Part shown: piece by piece, positions 22,862 through 33,900 of the stretch
Layout of the letters: each line of letters opens with the position of its first letter
How positions within the stretch are numbered: the stretch's first letter is position 1
NCBI GenBank assembly: GCA_033439255.1
Contig: CM065888.1
Span: forward strand, 2,170,001 to 2,234,000
DNA: 64,000 bases
DNA from: Hericium rajendrae
Taxonomy: Eukaryota > Basidiomycota > Agaricomycetes > Russulales > Hericiaceae
Direction of reading: 5' to 3'
Made by a program: the position numbers and the translations under genes
Notes under the pieces: generated by a model
The model's database searches: none
What the model was told of the DNA's origin: nothing
The model's input: only the letters and a program-made list of their open reading frames with translations

Positions 22862-25800
22862 TCAGCGACGCCCGGACTTGCGACGAGGAGGGACCTGAAC
22901 TGGAGCGAGGCGCAGGGGGTTGGGGTCTCCGCCACGTCCTCGAGCACCACGTCTGCCACGGCCTCCACCACGTCCACCACGGGCTCCGCGAGACGGCCCG
23001 GGCTGGGTGCCCACTGCATCCCCGAACGATGAGAAGCTGACATCGGGAACGTTGTCGATCTCCTCCGCCTCTGACTCCTCCTCCTCCTCCTCATGCGCTG
23101 CCTGCTGCAATCGGCGTCGCTCGATGTCGTCGTGTCTCATGTGGGGCTCGATGACGATGTGGCTCGGCTCGATGACAGCGCGTTTGGGCCGGCTGCTCTC
23201 CGACTTGGGCGGGGACGCGGATGGCTTGCGCTTCTGGCACAGCGGAGGCGGGGAGGAAGAAGGGTCCTCGTCCATGCTCGACGTGCGGTGTTGGAGAGGG
23301 GTCAGGCCTCCCCCGAAGATGTCGTCGACGTCCATGGTCGGCGGCTCGGCAGGATCCTGCTCCACCAGTTGCTGCGTCGGGCGGGGGTCAAGCGAGAGAT
23401 GCCGGAAGCGCTCCTGAGCTTGCTCCTGCCCGCTCTCGTCCATGAGGGTGGTGTCACGAGTGACACTGGCATCGGCGATGAGAGGGGAGGTGCGCTGGGG
23501 CGAGGGCGGCTGGGGCGAGGGCGGCTGGGGCGAGGGCGGCTGGGGCGGGGCGAGGGCGGCTGGGGCGAGGGCGGCTGGGGCGAGGGGCGGCCGCGGCGAG
23601 GCCGAAGACGGAGGTGGAGGCGGAGGCGGAGGCAGCGAAGCGAAGAGCGGGGCCGGGGCCGGGGCGGAGGCGTATGTGGGACCGGAGGGCCCATAGGTTG
23701 TCGTGCCCGCTCAGGCGCCTTCCCTTTCCCGACGACAACGGACGGATTCGGGGTGGACTCCGGCGGCGGGGTGGACTCCTCTGGCGGCGGGGTGGACTCC
23801 TCCGGCGGCGGGGTGGACTTCGCACGGGACATGGACGACGAAGCAGCAGGCCGCACAGTTGATGCCTTGCTGGATGACGCGACAGGCTGGGTAGCCTGTT
23901 GCGCGGCCTTGCCCTTGGGCTGCTTAGCCTTGGGGGGCTGCTTAGTCTTTGGGGGCTTCGTGGACTTCGGGGCCTTCGGCTTCTTCGGGGCCTTGGCCTT
24001 GACCTTCTTCGGAGCTTCATCGTCGTCTTCCTTCCCGAGGGCATTGGCATCCGCCTCCATCTCCACCAGTTCGCTCTCGTCCTGGTCGGCTTCCAACGCT
24101 GTGAGAATCTTGTCTGGAAAAGGATGCTTTCAGCCAGTGGGTGGGATCGTATCACGAGAAATGGAACTTACCGAGGACGCCGCGTTTGTTTGTGAACGCC
24201 TCCATGATGCGTCCCTTGTCGAACGACAGATTGTTGAGCGCGACGTCGGGAGTGTCAGATCCGATCAGCCGATAGATGCGCACGCGCTTCTGCTGCATCT
24301 GACGCCAGATGCGTCCGATCGCCTGGCTATCGGCCGAGTCGTCCCAGACGACGTCCTACGATGAAGTTCAGAAAACAAAGCAGTTAGCGACACATATCGA
24401 AGCCGTTAGAGCTGCTTACGAGGATGATCATGATGTTGGCGAAGGTCATGTTGAGGCCCACGCCACCGACACTGGACATGATGAGGACGCGAGCGCCGTC
24501 GCGATCTTGCTTCCGGAACTCGTCAAGAATGAGCGGCCTCTGCGAAGCCTTGTGGTTGCCGTGCATCTCGATGAACTTGATGCCATGGGCCGTGAGGACC
24601 TAGATGAGAAGATGAGGTTGAACGGTCACGAGCTGCAATGACGATAGATTGACTTACGGAGGTGATGAGGGCATATGTCGCCGGGAAGAATGCGAAGAGG
24701 ACAATCTTGTCCGGCCCGAGATTGTCAGGCAGAGGATCATCCTTGTCTTCGGCGATGGGGGCGGGCTCGAACACGCCGACGTCGTCGTTGTCGGGGTCAG
24801 CACGGTAAGACAGGGGAGGGGCATCGTCGACGGCAAGATGGTGTTGGGCGATGGCGATGACGGCGTCGAGCTTGCGGGAGGGGTAGCTCTGGTACGTCGT
24901 CAGGTCGACGGGGTAGACGACGTTGGGGATGTCGTTGTTGGCGGCGGGATGAATGAGAGCACGGCGGAAGTTCAGGTAGAAGTCCTAAAAGTAAAATAAA
25001 AGAGAGTCAGGTAAATCAGAGGCGAGGAAGGGTGAGCAGCGAGCGTCCGGGACGCTCATGCGTATCCACAGTCACGGGCGCTTGCCCGCAGTCGCGACAT
25101 GCGCGAGTGTCGCGGACGCTCGTGCGTATCCACAGTCATGGGCGCTTGCCCGCAGTCGCGACATGCGCGAGCATCGCGGACGCTCGTGCGTATCCACAGC
25201 CATGGGCGCTTGCCCGCAGTCGCGACACGTGCGAGCGTCGCGGACGCTCGAAATTTTCTCCCGAATGACAATCGCTCGAACTCACCTTCGAGGCACCCCG
25301 TCTTCCCTCCTGCGTGTGCACAGACTGCTCGAGCAGCGCCTCCAGTGCATCATACTCATGCTGGTAGAGCCGCATCGTAAAGATGTGCTCCGTGTACGGC
25401 CGCAAGGTCAACAGCGGCTTCCCCTCCCAATCCACCGACGCTATCGTCCGCCGGATGACGAGCCCCGAAAAGTGTTCTCGCATTTGCGCGACATACGGGG
25501 CCATCTCCTTCGACACCTCGCTGACCGTGTCGGTATCCGCACCCCGAAGCACGTTGGTGACCGACTCGGGGTCGACGGCCCGTTTCTTACGGTCCTTCCG
25601 CAGCCCACGTATTTGCGCCCGGTTCATGTCGCGTGCCTCCGCATCGTTGGAGATAAAGAACTCGATTCGCAATGCCCGTCCGACATTCCACAGGTCCTGC
25701 AACAAGAACAACAGGGTCAGTCCAGTCGGTCGTGCAACCCGCCACCAGCCTTACCATGGCCTTGCTCGAGACCGGTGTCGCTGACATCCCCAGGACCCCA

Positions 25801-28754
25801 TGCGACATGGATGCTAATGCCGTCACTCCCATGAAGAACTGGCCAATGTTGCGGCACTGATGGATCTCGTCGATCACCGCAAGACCCCACTGCCGCCCGA
25901 ATACCGTCTTCGCAGCCATCTCCTTGGCTTGCGCCCCCATGCGCACCTCTGGCGCCTTCGACGGGGTGTTGCGCGTGTTCGAGAGGGCAACTTTCCCCGT
26001 GTTCCCCAAGGTCTGCAACCCAACGACGTCAGTCCTCTGCTCAATCACACCCAGATCATGTCCACGTACCGGATGTGAGACCACCATGATCCTCTTGTGC
26101 GGTGGTTGGTTCGATTTGTCGAACACCTCCCACACTGGCTGCTGCGAGTTGTATGTCCCCAGACACAATGCAATGTCGAAGGACGCTGGCCCCAAGTACC
26201 TGTGAAGCTCAACCACGATCTGGTCCACCAAACTCACCGGCACCACAATAATATGTGGACGCGCGAGCTCCTCCTTCTTGAGGGCTTTCAGCCACCAGTC
26301 GGTCGCTGTGAACATCCCATCAGTGCCCTGGCTCACTGACGAACCAAAATGGACTTACAAACAGCAAACATCCCCGGCAGCTGGCCTTCGCCTTGCTCCG
26401 CGATGGTCATGGTCAGGTCGACCAACCACGCGTAGACAGCGATGGCCCCGACCGCCTGCAATGTCTTGCCCAGGCCCACTGCATCCATGTTGAGCGTGGG
26501 CCGAAGCTTGATGATATTGTTGAGGATCTTCAGAATCCCCGCCAGCTGATGCCAGCGCGGCGCAAATGGGACGGGGGGCGGGGACAGTGCCGCCCACGCC
26601 TGAGTCTCCCACGGCGTCACGACACCCTCTGGATCCACCGTCGTGTTGAAGAAAGGGAGCGTGGTGCGCCCCAGCCGTGCCCACAGGTCGTCCAGCGACA
26701 GGGTCTGGAACTCTGGGATGCCGTTGTCCCATTGCATGACGATCTCGTCGTCGACCATGAGCGAGGGCAGCAAAAGGACGTCGTCGTCGTCGGAGGCTTC
26801 CGTCATGGCATCCAGCTCAGCCTGAAAGACCCGTGCCCAACGCTGGACGTCAGCCCGCGACCCAAGCTGTTTGGCTATGTCGCGAAGCCACTTGGGTAAT
26901 TCTATGGTTGGCGGGCAATTTAGTTAGTTTGTTGCAAGAAAACGGATCATATTCACTTACTTGTCGCGTCCCCCTGTCGCACACCGTCCCCACGCTTGGA
27001 ACTTTTCACCCCCAACCCATCCATCAAATCCAACAAGAACCCCCTCATGTCCTCGAAGGAGCGTTGTTGGTCACTGTTGTACATAAACATCTCGAAGACC
27101 GGCTTCATCATCTTGAAACGGTTACTGATGTAGCGCAGCCGTGCCAACCGGATCTTCTCGCCGTCCCTCTTCAACTCTGCAACAGACGTCCAGTCAGCAT
27201 TTCGCTCTCGCACAGGGGGAACCCCCTGCGCGCAATCTGTGCAGCGGACGAGCGTCCTGGACGCTCGCGCATGTCCTGGCTCGCGTACCCACGGAGGTCA
27301 CGTGCCGGAAGAGTGGGCACGCGAGCCAGGACATGCGCGAGCGTCCAGGACGCTCGTCCCTGTCCTGGCTCGCGTGCCCACTCTTCCGGCACGTGACCTC
27401 TCGTGATCCCCGTGAACGCGTGAGCCCGGACACGCATCAGGAACCTTCAAAACTTTCTGTTTGACCTGCGAGACATCTGACAGTGTCTGCATGACCTGCA
27501 GCAGTTGCATCAGACACATCAGATACTCTCAGACAACATCAGCTACTCTCAGCTAGCTGCAGAATATTTGACCTCAAGATTCAAAAAAGTATCAATGCAG
27601 AATGCTCACAGACTGATCAGAACTGATCAGATTTATATAAATTTTAGATATTGAAAACTTTGTTGCATCTAATGATTAGAGTTGGATGACTACTATATCT
27701 GTCAATAGTTATTGATTTCAAAATATAAAAGCTCTGATCAGAAATTGATCTCTAATTAGAGCCTGCAGCTGGATCAGGTCTTGCAGTTGATCAGACTCTG
27801 CAGGGTCCATCAGAAAGTTTTGAAGGTTCCTGATGCGTGCAAGCGTCGAGGACGCTCATTCCTGCCACTGCACCGCTGGCACCCACCGCTTGATGTCCGC
27901 TATCACGGGCATGCCGCGGCTGGTACACGCACGAGCGTCGAGGACGCTCACGCTTGTGCCCTCGTGTGCAGGCATTGATGCCACAACATAGAACGTGGAC
28001 TCACCGTTCTTTATTTCCTCAAACTCCGTCTTGAACGGGCCCAGTCGAGCCCACGACCGCGCCACCATCTGCTGCTCCCTGTGCCATTGCAGCGCCATCC
28101 ATCTCCTCACAAACTTCTGCACCGCCGGACGGGCACCCCCCGGTTGCCGTCGATCACCGTTCATCGTGTCCGGGTACTTCGTATCGGCCCCAAACCATGC
28201 CTCGGCAATCTTCCCGAACTGCCAGTCGATCCCGGCGTCCTTCATGTCCGGAAACTACAGACATCCCATATTCAGCAACATCAACCAAATCAAGAAATCG
28301 GTTCCACTTACCGTCCCATCGGACCGCGACTGCGCCAACTCTTTGGGGTGGGCACCCGATCCTTCCAGGATGTCATACACGCTTTGCGTGAGCGTCCACT
28401 TCTTCATCTTCGACGCGACCCATCTGTTCCACAAGGTCCGCCCTTCAGAGTCGACGCGGATGTCACCTTTGCCCACGCTCTCCCGCTCGCCCGCCGGTGT
28501 CGATGCAAACTTCTTCACGTACGCCCGGACCTTCTCCAAGCCCGTCGAGCCCGCTGTCCCCCAATCGTCACTGTTCTCCACCGCCCACGGTGCCCCTTGG
28601 CCGATGGCGACCTGCCACGTTGGCCAGGTCCAGCACTCTTCGTTCGTCTCCACCGACAAGTTGAGGAGAGTGGAGCCATAGGTTTGGTGATCCTGCACCG
28701 GTCGATCAGTTATGCTCTGTGACTTGGACAATGAACCACAATTACCTTTCCCAT
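22862..28754 (-). CDS. SNF2-family DNA-dependent ATPase/helicase-like protein, 11 exons, about 1430 aa
   Basis: Minus-strand exons: 28754-28746, 28692-28312, 28254-28005, 27176-26961, 26901-26359, 26305-25755, 25696-25286, 24984-24658, 24599-24420, 24355-24172, 24113-22862. Helicase signatures are in order: RWHQLAGI (Q motif), GLGKTLQ (Walker A, about residue 430), DEIH (about 612), GMSATP (about 640), then the C-terminal lobe with FIEMHGNH, VGGVGLNMTFAN and SQAIGRIWRQ..RVRIYRLI. This is an SNF2 ATPase acting on DNA or chromatin; no bromo- or chromodomain is seen. The tail is Lys/Pro-rich, then acidic, ending Arg/Gly-rich with KSGRR. The frame switches by one base near 23,650-23,700 within the Pro-rich tail, so a hidden intron or indel is there. 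Two introns (828 and 301 nt) are enlarged by palindromes. Confidence 0.85.
23470..23600. repeat. 15-bp GC-rich coding minisatellite
   Basis: GGCTGGGGCGAGGGC is repeated about eight times. On the minus strand it encodes a Pro/Ser or Ala/Pro tandem in the disordered tail of the SNF2 protein, close to where the reading frame changes. Confidence 0.75.
25036..25255. repeat. Palindrome array, family 2, inside SNF2 intron 7
   Basis: Four palindromes (GAGCGTC, three-base centre, GACGCTC) are spaced about 63 bp, with linker GTGCGTATCCACAGTCATGG then GCGCTTGCCCGCAGTCGCGA. They fill most of the 301-nt intron 24985-25285; neighbouring introns of this gene are about 50-65 nt. Confidence 0.85.
27240..27955. 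repeat. Palindromes, family 2, and AT-rich insert inside SNF2 intron 3
   Basis: The 828-nt intron 27177-28004 holds palindrome pairs at 27247-27360 and 27843-27950. The first pair lies inside a larger inverted repeat with arms reading CTGGCTCGCG and CGCGAGCCAG and a shared GGAAGAGTGGGCACGCGAG. Between them, 27,430-27,830 is AT-rich, and the phrase TCAGGAACCTTCAAAACTTTC near its left end returns inverted near its right end, marking a possible insert with inverted ends. Confidence 0.7.
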
Positions 28755-28835
28755 TGTTTTTGTTTTTGATGTTGTTGTGGTTGTGGTTGTTGCTGTTGTT
28801 GCTGCTGGTGCTGCTGGTGCTGCTGGTGCTGCTGG
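28755..28835 (-). promoter_or_regulatory. CAA/CAG-rich 5' leader of the SNF2 gene
   Basis: The leader immediately before the ATG reads as CAGCAGCAC and CAACAACC triplet repeats on the minus strand, ending AAAAACAAAAACA-ATG. It is an unstructured, A/C-rich leader typical of well-translated fungal mRNAs, and a microsatellite liable to length change. Confidence 0.5.
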
Positions 28836-28876
28836 AACGGGCGAAAGTCGCTAGCGCTACAATACCCTTCTACTCG

Positions 28877-28884
28877 TTTATATA
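28877..28884 (-). promoter_or_regulatory. TATA box of the SNF2 gene
   Basis: TATATAAA on the minus strand, about 125 bp upstream of the start codon at 28754. Confidence 0.5.
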
Positions 28885-29284
28885 TAATAACCACCCATCC
28901 TCCTCATGCCGACCCTGAACCTCAAGCTCGCCGCACGGCAACAAAAATTTTCCTTAATTCGCCGCATGTCATCACAGATTTCCTTCTAATCAGGCTTCTG
29001 CACTCATTATCCAATAGCGGCGATCATTTCATCATCCCCGATCGCATCACCATCGGCACGTTCCTCACCCCCGTTTTCCTATTCCAGTCATATTGTAGCC
29101 ATCCTTCCTCTTTGGTCGACGCTCATCCGGCACTTTTCTGCCTTCTTATTTCATCTCATACATTCTTGACTCATCATCCATTCAATCAATCAATCAGTGT
29201 GCCTGTACGCGCACAGCGTGTCAGGCCATGCGGCTAAGTGTCAAGGATGCTTCCTCTGCGACACATGTCACACGCCTCGTGCTG

Positions 29285-29495
29285 TCTGCATGGGCAAGCG
29301 TCCTCGACGCTCATCGCTGTCTTGGATGCCGCAGATGTGTTCGGTTCATGTCACGTGTAGGAGCGCCCTCCACGCACGAGCGTCCTTGACGCTCCTCACT
29401 GTCCCGAAGTCTGCACGCACTCCAGCATGTGCTGCGCATGTCCGCGCTCTCCACACAGACGAGCGGGAAGGACGCTCGTCCGCAGTACGTTACCC
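29285..29495. repeat. Scattered family 2 palindromes
   Basis: Palindromes of the type GCGTCCTCGACGC and GAGCGTCCTTGACGCTC lie near 29299, 29379 and 29460, in intergenic sequence upstream of the SNF2 promoter. From 28,890 to 29,285 no other feature is seen. Confidence 0.65.
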
Positions 29496-29548
29496 TTCCT
29501 CTATCTGACTGTGCTGCTCACCAAAAAATGCAGGGTCGTTGAGATGTT

Positions 29549-30397
29549 TCCTGCACCTGGCATGCCCGTCTCCCTTCGCAATATACCCGCCAAGTATAAT
29601 ATCACCCTCCATCTGTAGACACATGGTTTCCACTGCATCCTCGAGAACCTCCGCCGCTCTTCATTAACCTCCAAGATTCCTCTACTATTACCCACATGAC
29701 GCCGCAGCAATTGTACATGTTTGGTTGTAACTGCTTTCGCGCGTCTGCAATGCAAGGGAACACGAAGTGAACTAGTGCTGCAGAATCTGTGAGAAATGAT
29801 ATCAATCTTTGCCCCCTTCCCCCTAACCACCATCCATTGTAATCGGATGATGTAGTGAATATAGAGGCATAAAAATGGAAATCACACATCACACAATTAG
29901 CTCAACGGATATCTTATAGACCCACAGCAAATACGGTACACGAGAAATCAACGACAGACATCTTATGCCCTGAGCTGAGCCTGAAGATTGTTCTCGAGGG
30001 GACCCCTGGGGCGAATGAACTGCACGTAAGCGCCATCCCTGAACCAAAGGTCAGAACAAATCGAGCGGAGCAAAACAGGCCACGTACTGGACGACAAGCT
30101 TATCCTCCTTGAGCTTGGGGTAGTCCTCGCGGTTGACGTTGGTGAAGCCCCACTTGCACGAGACGATGATCTTCTGGCGACCGGGGAACTTGTTTCATCT
30201 ACTATGCATACACTTTCTATACCCGCCTGCTTGAGGAGCAGACACCCCTCGAGATGTCTCTTGCAGCTGGCATGCCCGTCTCCCTTCGCAATATACCTGC
30301 CAAGTATAATATCACCCTCTGACACATGGTTTCCACTGCATCCTCGAGAGCCTCCGCCGCTCTTCATTAACCTTCAAGATTTCATCTACTATGCATA
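29549..30397. repeat. About 135-bp direct duplication flanking the L10 fragment
   Basis: The segment at 29549-29690 (GGCATGCCCGTCTCCCTTCG, then AATATACC, then CCACTGCATCCTCGAGA) recurs at 30262-30397 with few changes. A second phrase, TTCATCTACTATGCATACAC, occurs at 30193 (directly at the edge of the L10 fragment) and again at 30382. Between the copies lies the ribosomal-protein fragment, as if it had been brought in together with duplicated flanks. Confidence 0.65.
29963..30191 (-). pseudogene. Fragment of ribosomal protein L10 (uL16), last two exons only
   Basis: On the minus strand, 30191-30088 and 30038-29963 read [20 protein letters not shown], then [15 protein letters not shown], then DGAYVQFIRPRGPLENNLQA and a stop. 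This is the C-terminal end of the cytosolic large-subunit protein L10/uL16. A 49-nt intron is still present between the two parts, so the copy arose at DNA level, not by reverse transcription. Everything upstream of KFPGRQ is missing: homology stops sharply at 30191-30192. The intact gene must be elsewhere, as the protein is essential. The single Cys in VSCKWG differs from the usual Lys, fitting relaxed constraint. Confidence 0.85.
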
Positions 30398-30469
30398 CAC
30401 CTTCTACACCGTCAGCGAGCACCCCGCAGTGTGCATTCACGATTCGTGCACATGTCAGCACTCTCTGCA

Positions 30470-30870
30470 CAGCCGAGCGTCAAGGACGCTCATCCCTGTC
30501 TGGGAGTTCGTACATCTCTGAGTGCTCGTACCTCTCTCTGCCATAGGTGTGCCACGTCTCAGTGCTCTCCACACGAATGAGCGTCCTCGACGCTCATCAC
30601 TGTCTAGGAGCCCACAGACGTCTTCGGTTCATGTCACGTGCAGCAGCGCTCTCTACGCGCGAGCGTCCTCAACGCTCGTCCCTGTCTCGAAGTCCGCAAG
30701 CACTGGAGCACGTGTTGCGCACATGGTCAGTGCTCTCTCTGCAGCCGAGCGTCAAGGACGCTCGTCTTCGTTCTAGAGCCCACAGATGCTCAAATGCACA
30801 TGACTCCTCTCTGACACAGGTTATGTGCACCAGCGCACTCTGCACAGCTGAGTGTCCTTCATTGTTCGCC
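30470..30870. repeat. Scattered family 2 palindromes
   Basis: Palindromes such as GAGCGTCAAGGACGCTC, GAGCGTCCTCGACGCTC and GAGCGTCCTCAACGCTC occur near 30475, 30579, 30661 and 30748. The surrounding text (TGCACAG, GTTCATGTCACGTG, CTCTC-rich) is partly shared with the 29.3-29.5 kb cluster, so both belong to one dispersed repeat. Confidence 0.65.
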
Positions 30871-30953
30871 CGTGTGCCTGCATGCCAACCTGCATCCACC
30901 CTTTCTGCTGTCCACCTTAGCCACCCTGCCCACCAACAGCACACTCGGTGTGG

Positions 30954-33900
30954 CTAGGGTAGGCAGGGCAGGCAAGGTAAGCAGGACAGGTAAGGTAAGC
31001 AGGACAGGTAAGGTAAGCAGGGCGGGCAGGGTGGACAGGGTAAGCAGGGCAGGCAGGGTGGGCAGGGTAAGCAGGGCGGGCAGGGTAGGCAGGGTAAGCA
31101 GGGCGGGCAGGGTAAGCAGGGCGGGCAGGGCAGGCAGGGTGGGCAGATGGGATCCACCCTGCGTCCAACCTGGGGAGTCTCATAACCCAAAAGTTCGATG
31201 AGATAAGGGGAGACGGGAGAAGGCTTGAAGACGTCTGGGGTGATGTGTGTCCAAAGAATGTCCAAAACGGATGTGAGAGGGTATGTTGTCCATGAGAAGA
31301 GACGAGGGTATACCTTTGAAAGAGATCAGATATGAGAAAGGAGATGAGAATGAGAGGAGAGATGGAAACGATAATAAGAGGGTCAGGGTGCTTACAGGAT
31401 TTGTGAAGAGATGAAGAGAAGGACGGAGGGTAGGAAAGATGGAAGGATGGATCCATATGTCGAGAAGATGCTTGAGAATGTATTTCCAGAACAGACTGAA
31501 GGTGAGGAAGAGAGGTGTAAGGATGAAGACTGAGAGAGAGAGAGAGAGAGAGAGAGATGAGGGATGTACTGTCCAACGACTTGGTCCTGGTTGTGGTCTG
31601 GATCTAGAGCAAAGGCACGGTCTTTGAGGGGTTTTATGTTGATGACGAAGACTTGCTCTATGCGCAAGTCCCTTGGTGGCTGGTCGTGTTCGACGAAGGT
31701 GTTGAAGCGAGTGTGAGGAAGTTGATGAAGGACACAATGGCATGCTTCCTCGGCAGCAGACCTGAGGGAGGCTGACATGTTCGAAGGGAGATGAGATGCA
31801 GCGGCAGCAGCTGTGCAAAATCCCTGTTGAGCGTCGTGAGTTGCAGCAGAGGCACGTACTCTGTGGGACCATATGTTGTATGCCTGAAAATGAAGAGGTT
31901 CGATGAGTGGAAGGAGAGGATGATCATGTTGTGGATCATTGTGGAGGGGGTCATCGTCGTCGAGTTGGTAGAACATGCTGTGGATTGTGTTGATATGTCC
32001 GACGAGAGGGGGCCAAGTGCCGTGAGCCTGAACGTGACCGATGGATTGAAGAAAGGCAAGAGGATAGTAGAAAGGTTTTGGAATGGAAGGGGCGCCTGAA
32101 ACGGGATCGGCGAAGCAGGGATCTGGTTCGTTCTGGAGAAGAGTGGAGAGGGGGCCGATGGACTGTTGAAAGGATGAGAGATTGACGAGGACTGCACAAG
32201 GTTTCGAAGAGGGAGTTGGGGTGACTGTGGAAAGATAGCGAGGGAAGCCGGCCTTATCGTAGACGATGAGATTGGCGTTGTCACCATCATTGCTGTTGCC
32301 GCCGTCGTTGTCGTTGTCGTCATCGTCATCATCGTTGACATTGACACCGTTGTCCAGAATGAAAGCGGGGATGTCAAGAATCTCGTGTCTGATGTTGACG
32401 TCCCAATGGGAGAACCAAGGACCCTTTGACTGAAGATAGTGAATCTGGTTGAGAGAGAGGGGGGTGGTTGCGATTACGGGAACAGCGCTGGAGACAGAAC
32501 AGAATATGATAAGAGAGATGACGGAGGATGGAGGGTACGAGTGAGCGTACCAAACATGATTTGCGAGAGCGAAAGAGAAGAAGCGGAGTTCTGACCAGAG
32601 GTACTTGTGCATCCACTGGAGTCTGTTGATTGCGCCATTTACGATGCTGTATTTGAACGAAGTGTTCTGACCGTATCTTATGGAGAGCATGAGAGGGATT
32701 GATGTTTTGATCTGATCTGATAGATAATTAGGCGGAGCGTGTTCTACCCAGTCTGTCCATGAATCGGTGGTCATAGCTTCGTCGAGTTTTATGGTATCAT
32801 CGTAATTGAGAGTCCACGGATGCCTTGACCTATTGTGGTAAGCAGTGGATGAGTAGGTGTTTGTGATGTAAACGAAATGAGATGTGGAACAAGTCTACAG
32901 TGCATGAAGACAGGTGTCCTGGAATGCACTCGAACGTTGAGCGCACGAGGACGGGCGTCCTCGTGCGCCCACGATTTGCACCCGATTGTCGAGCGCACGA
33001 GGACGGGCGTCCTCGTGCGCCCACGTTTTGCACTCGAATGTCGAGCGTACAAGGACGGGCGTCCTCGTGCGCCCACATTTTGCGGACATTCGTCGAGTGC
33101 ACGAGGACAGCTGTCCTCGTGCGCTCAATGTTTGGGTGCAGAATGGAGGTGCACGAGGACGCCCGTCCTTGTACGCTCGACATTCGAGTGCAAAACGTGG
33201 GCGCACGAGGACGCCCGTCCTCGTGCGCTCGACAATCGGGTGCAAAACGTGGGCACACGAGGACGCCCGTCCTCGTGCACACGGTGAAAGTGTGATGTAT
33301 GTCCATCATCCCATCGTCTAATGATATAGCTGGGTTGGGCTGTGATCGTCAAGCAGAACAAGAAAGTACGATGATGACAGCACCACTTGTCATGTGCACG
33401 GATACACCAACGAAGATGCGGGGTACTCACATGAAGTTTGTATGCTCGTTCCACACATTCGAATTGTTGTAATCAGGGTAATGATCATGCATGTCGAAGG
33501 CTGCATCGTGGATTCCAGCATCGGCCATACAGTAGGCTAGATAGGTTGTGACGGCCCAGTATGCCTTAGCATCCAACCGCGAGTTGTCGTCAGGGCCAAG
33601 CTGGCTCTCTTTCACTGAGAGAGGCGGCTCGTCCTCCTCGACAACAGTGCGCGGGACGAGAGCGAGCCATACATTGAGACCGCGGGCCTCTCCGACATGC
33701 AGCATGCTGTTTGCAGGTGAGAAACTGAGCATGCACTTGTGTCCTTTCCAGTCAATCCACCGCCGCTTGAAGTTCATCTTGAACTCGAACTCGCCTGCGA
33801 GATGGGTGCTGGGCAGGACTGCGCCCATGCCAGGGCCGGACGGGACAGCAAGAGCAAAGTCCAAGTAATTCCCTTCAGACGTCCAGCGAATGGACTCGTC

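Noticed and set aside
32830-33321. Frames of 108-159 codons in the array at 33 kb
   Set aside because: Periodic palindromic DNA inside an intron; repeated VLVRSTF/ECKTWAHED peptides only.
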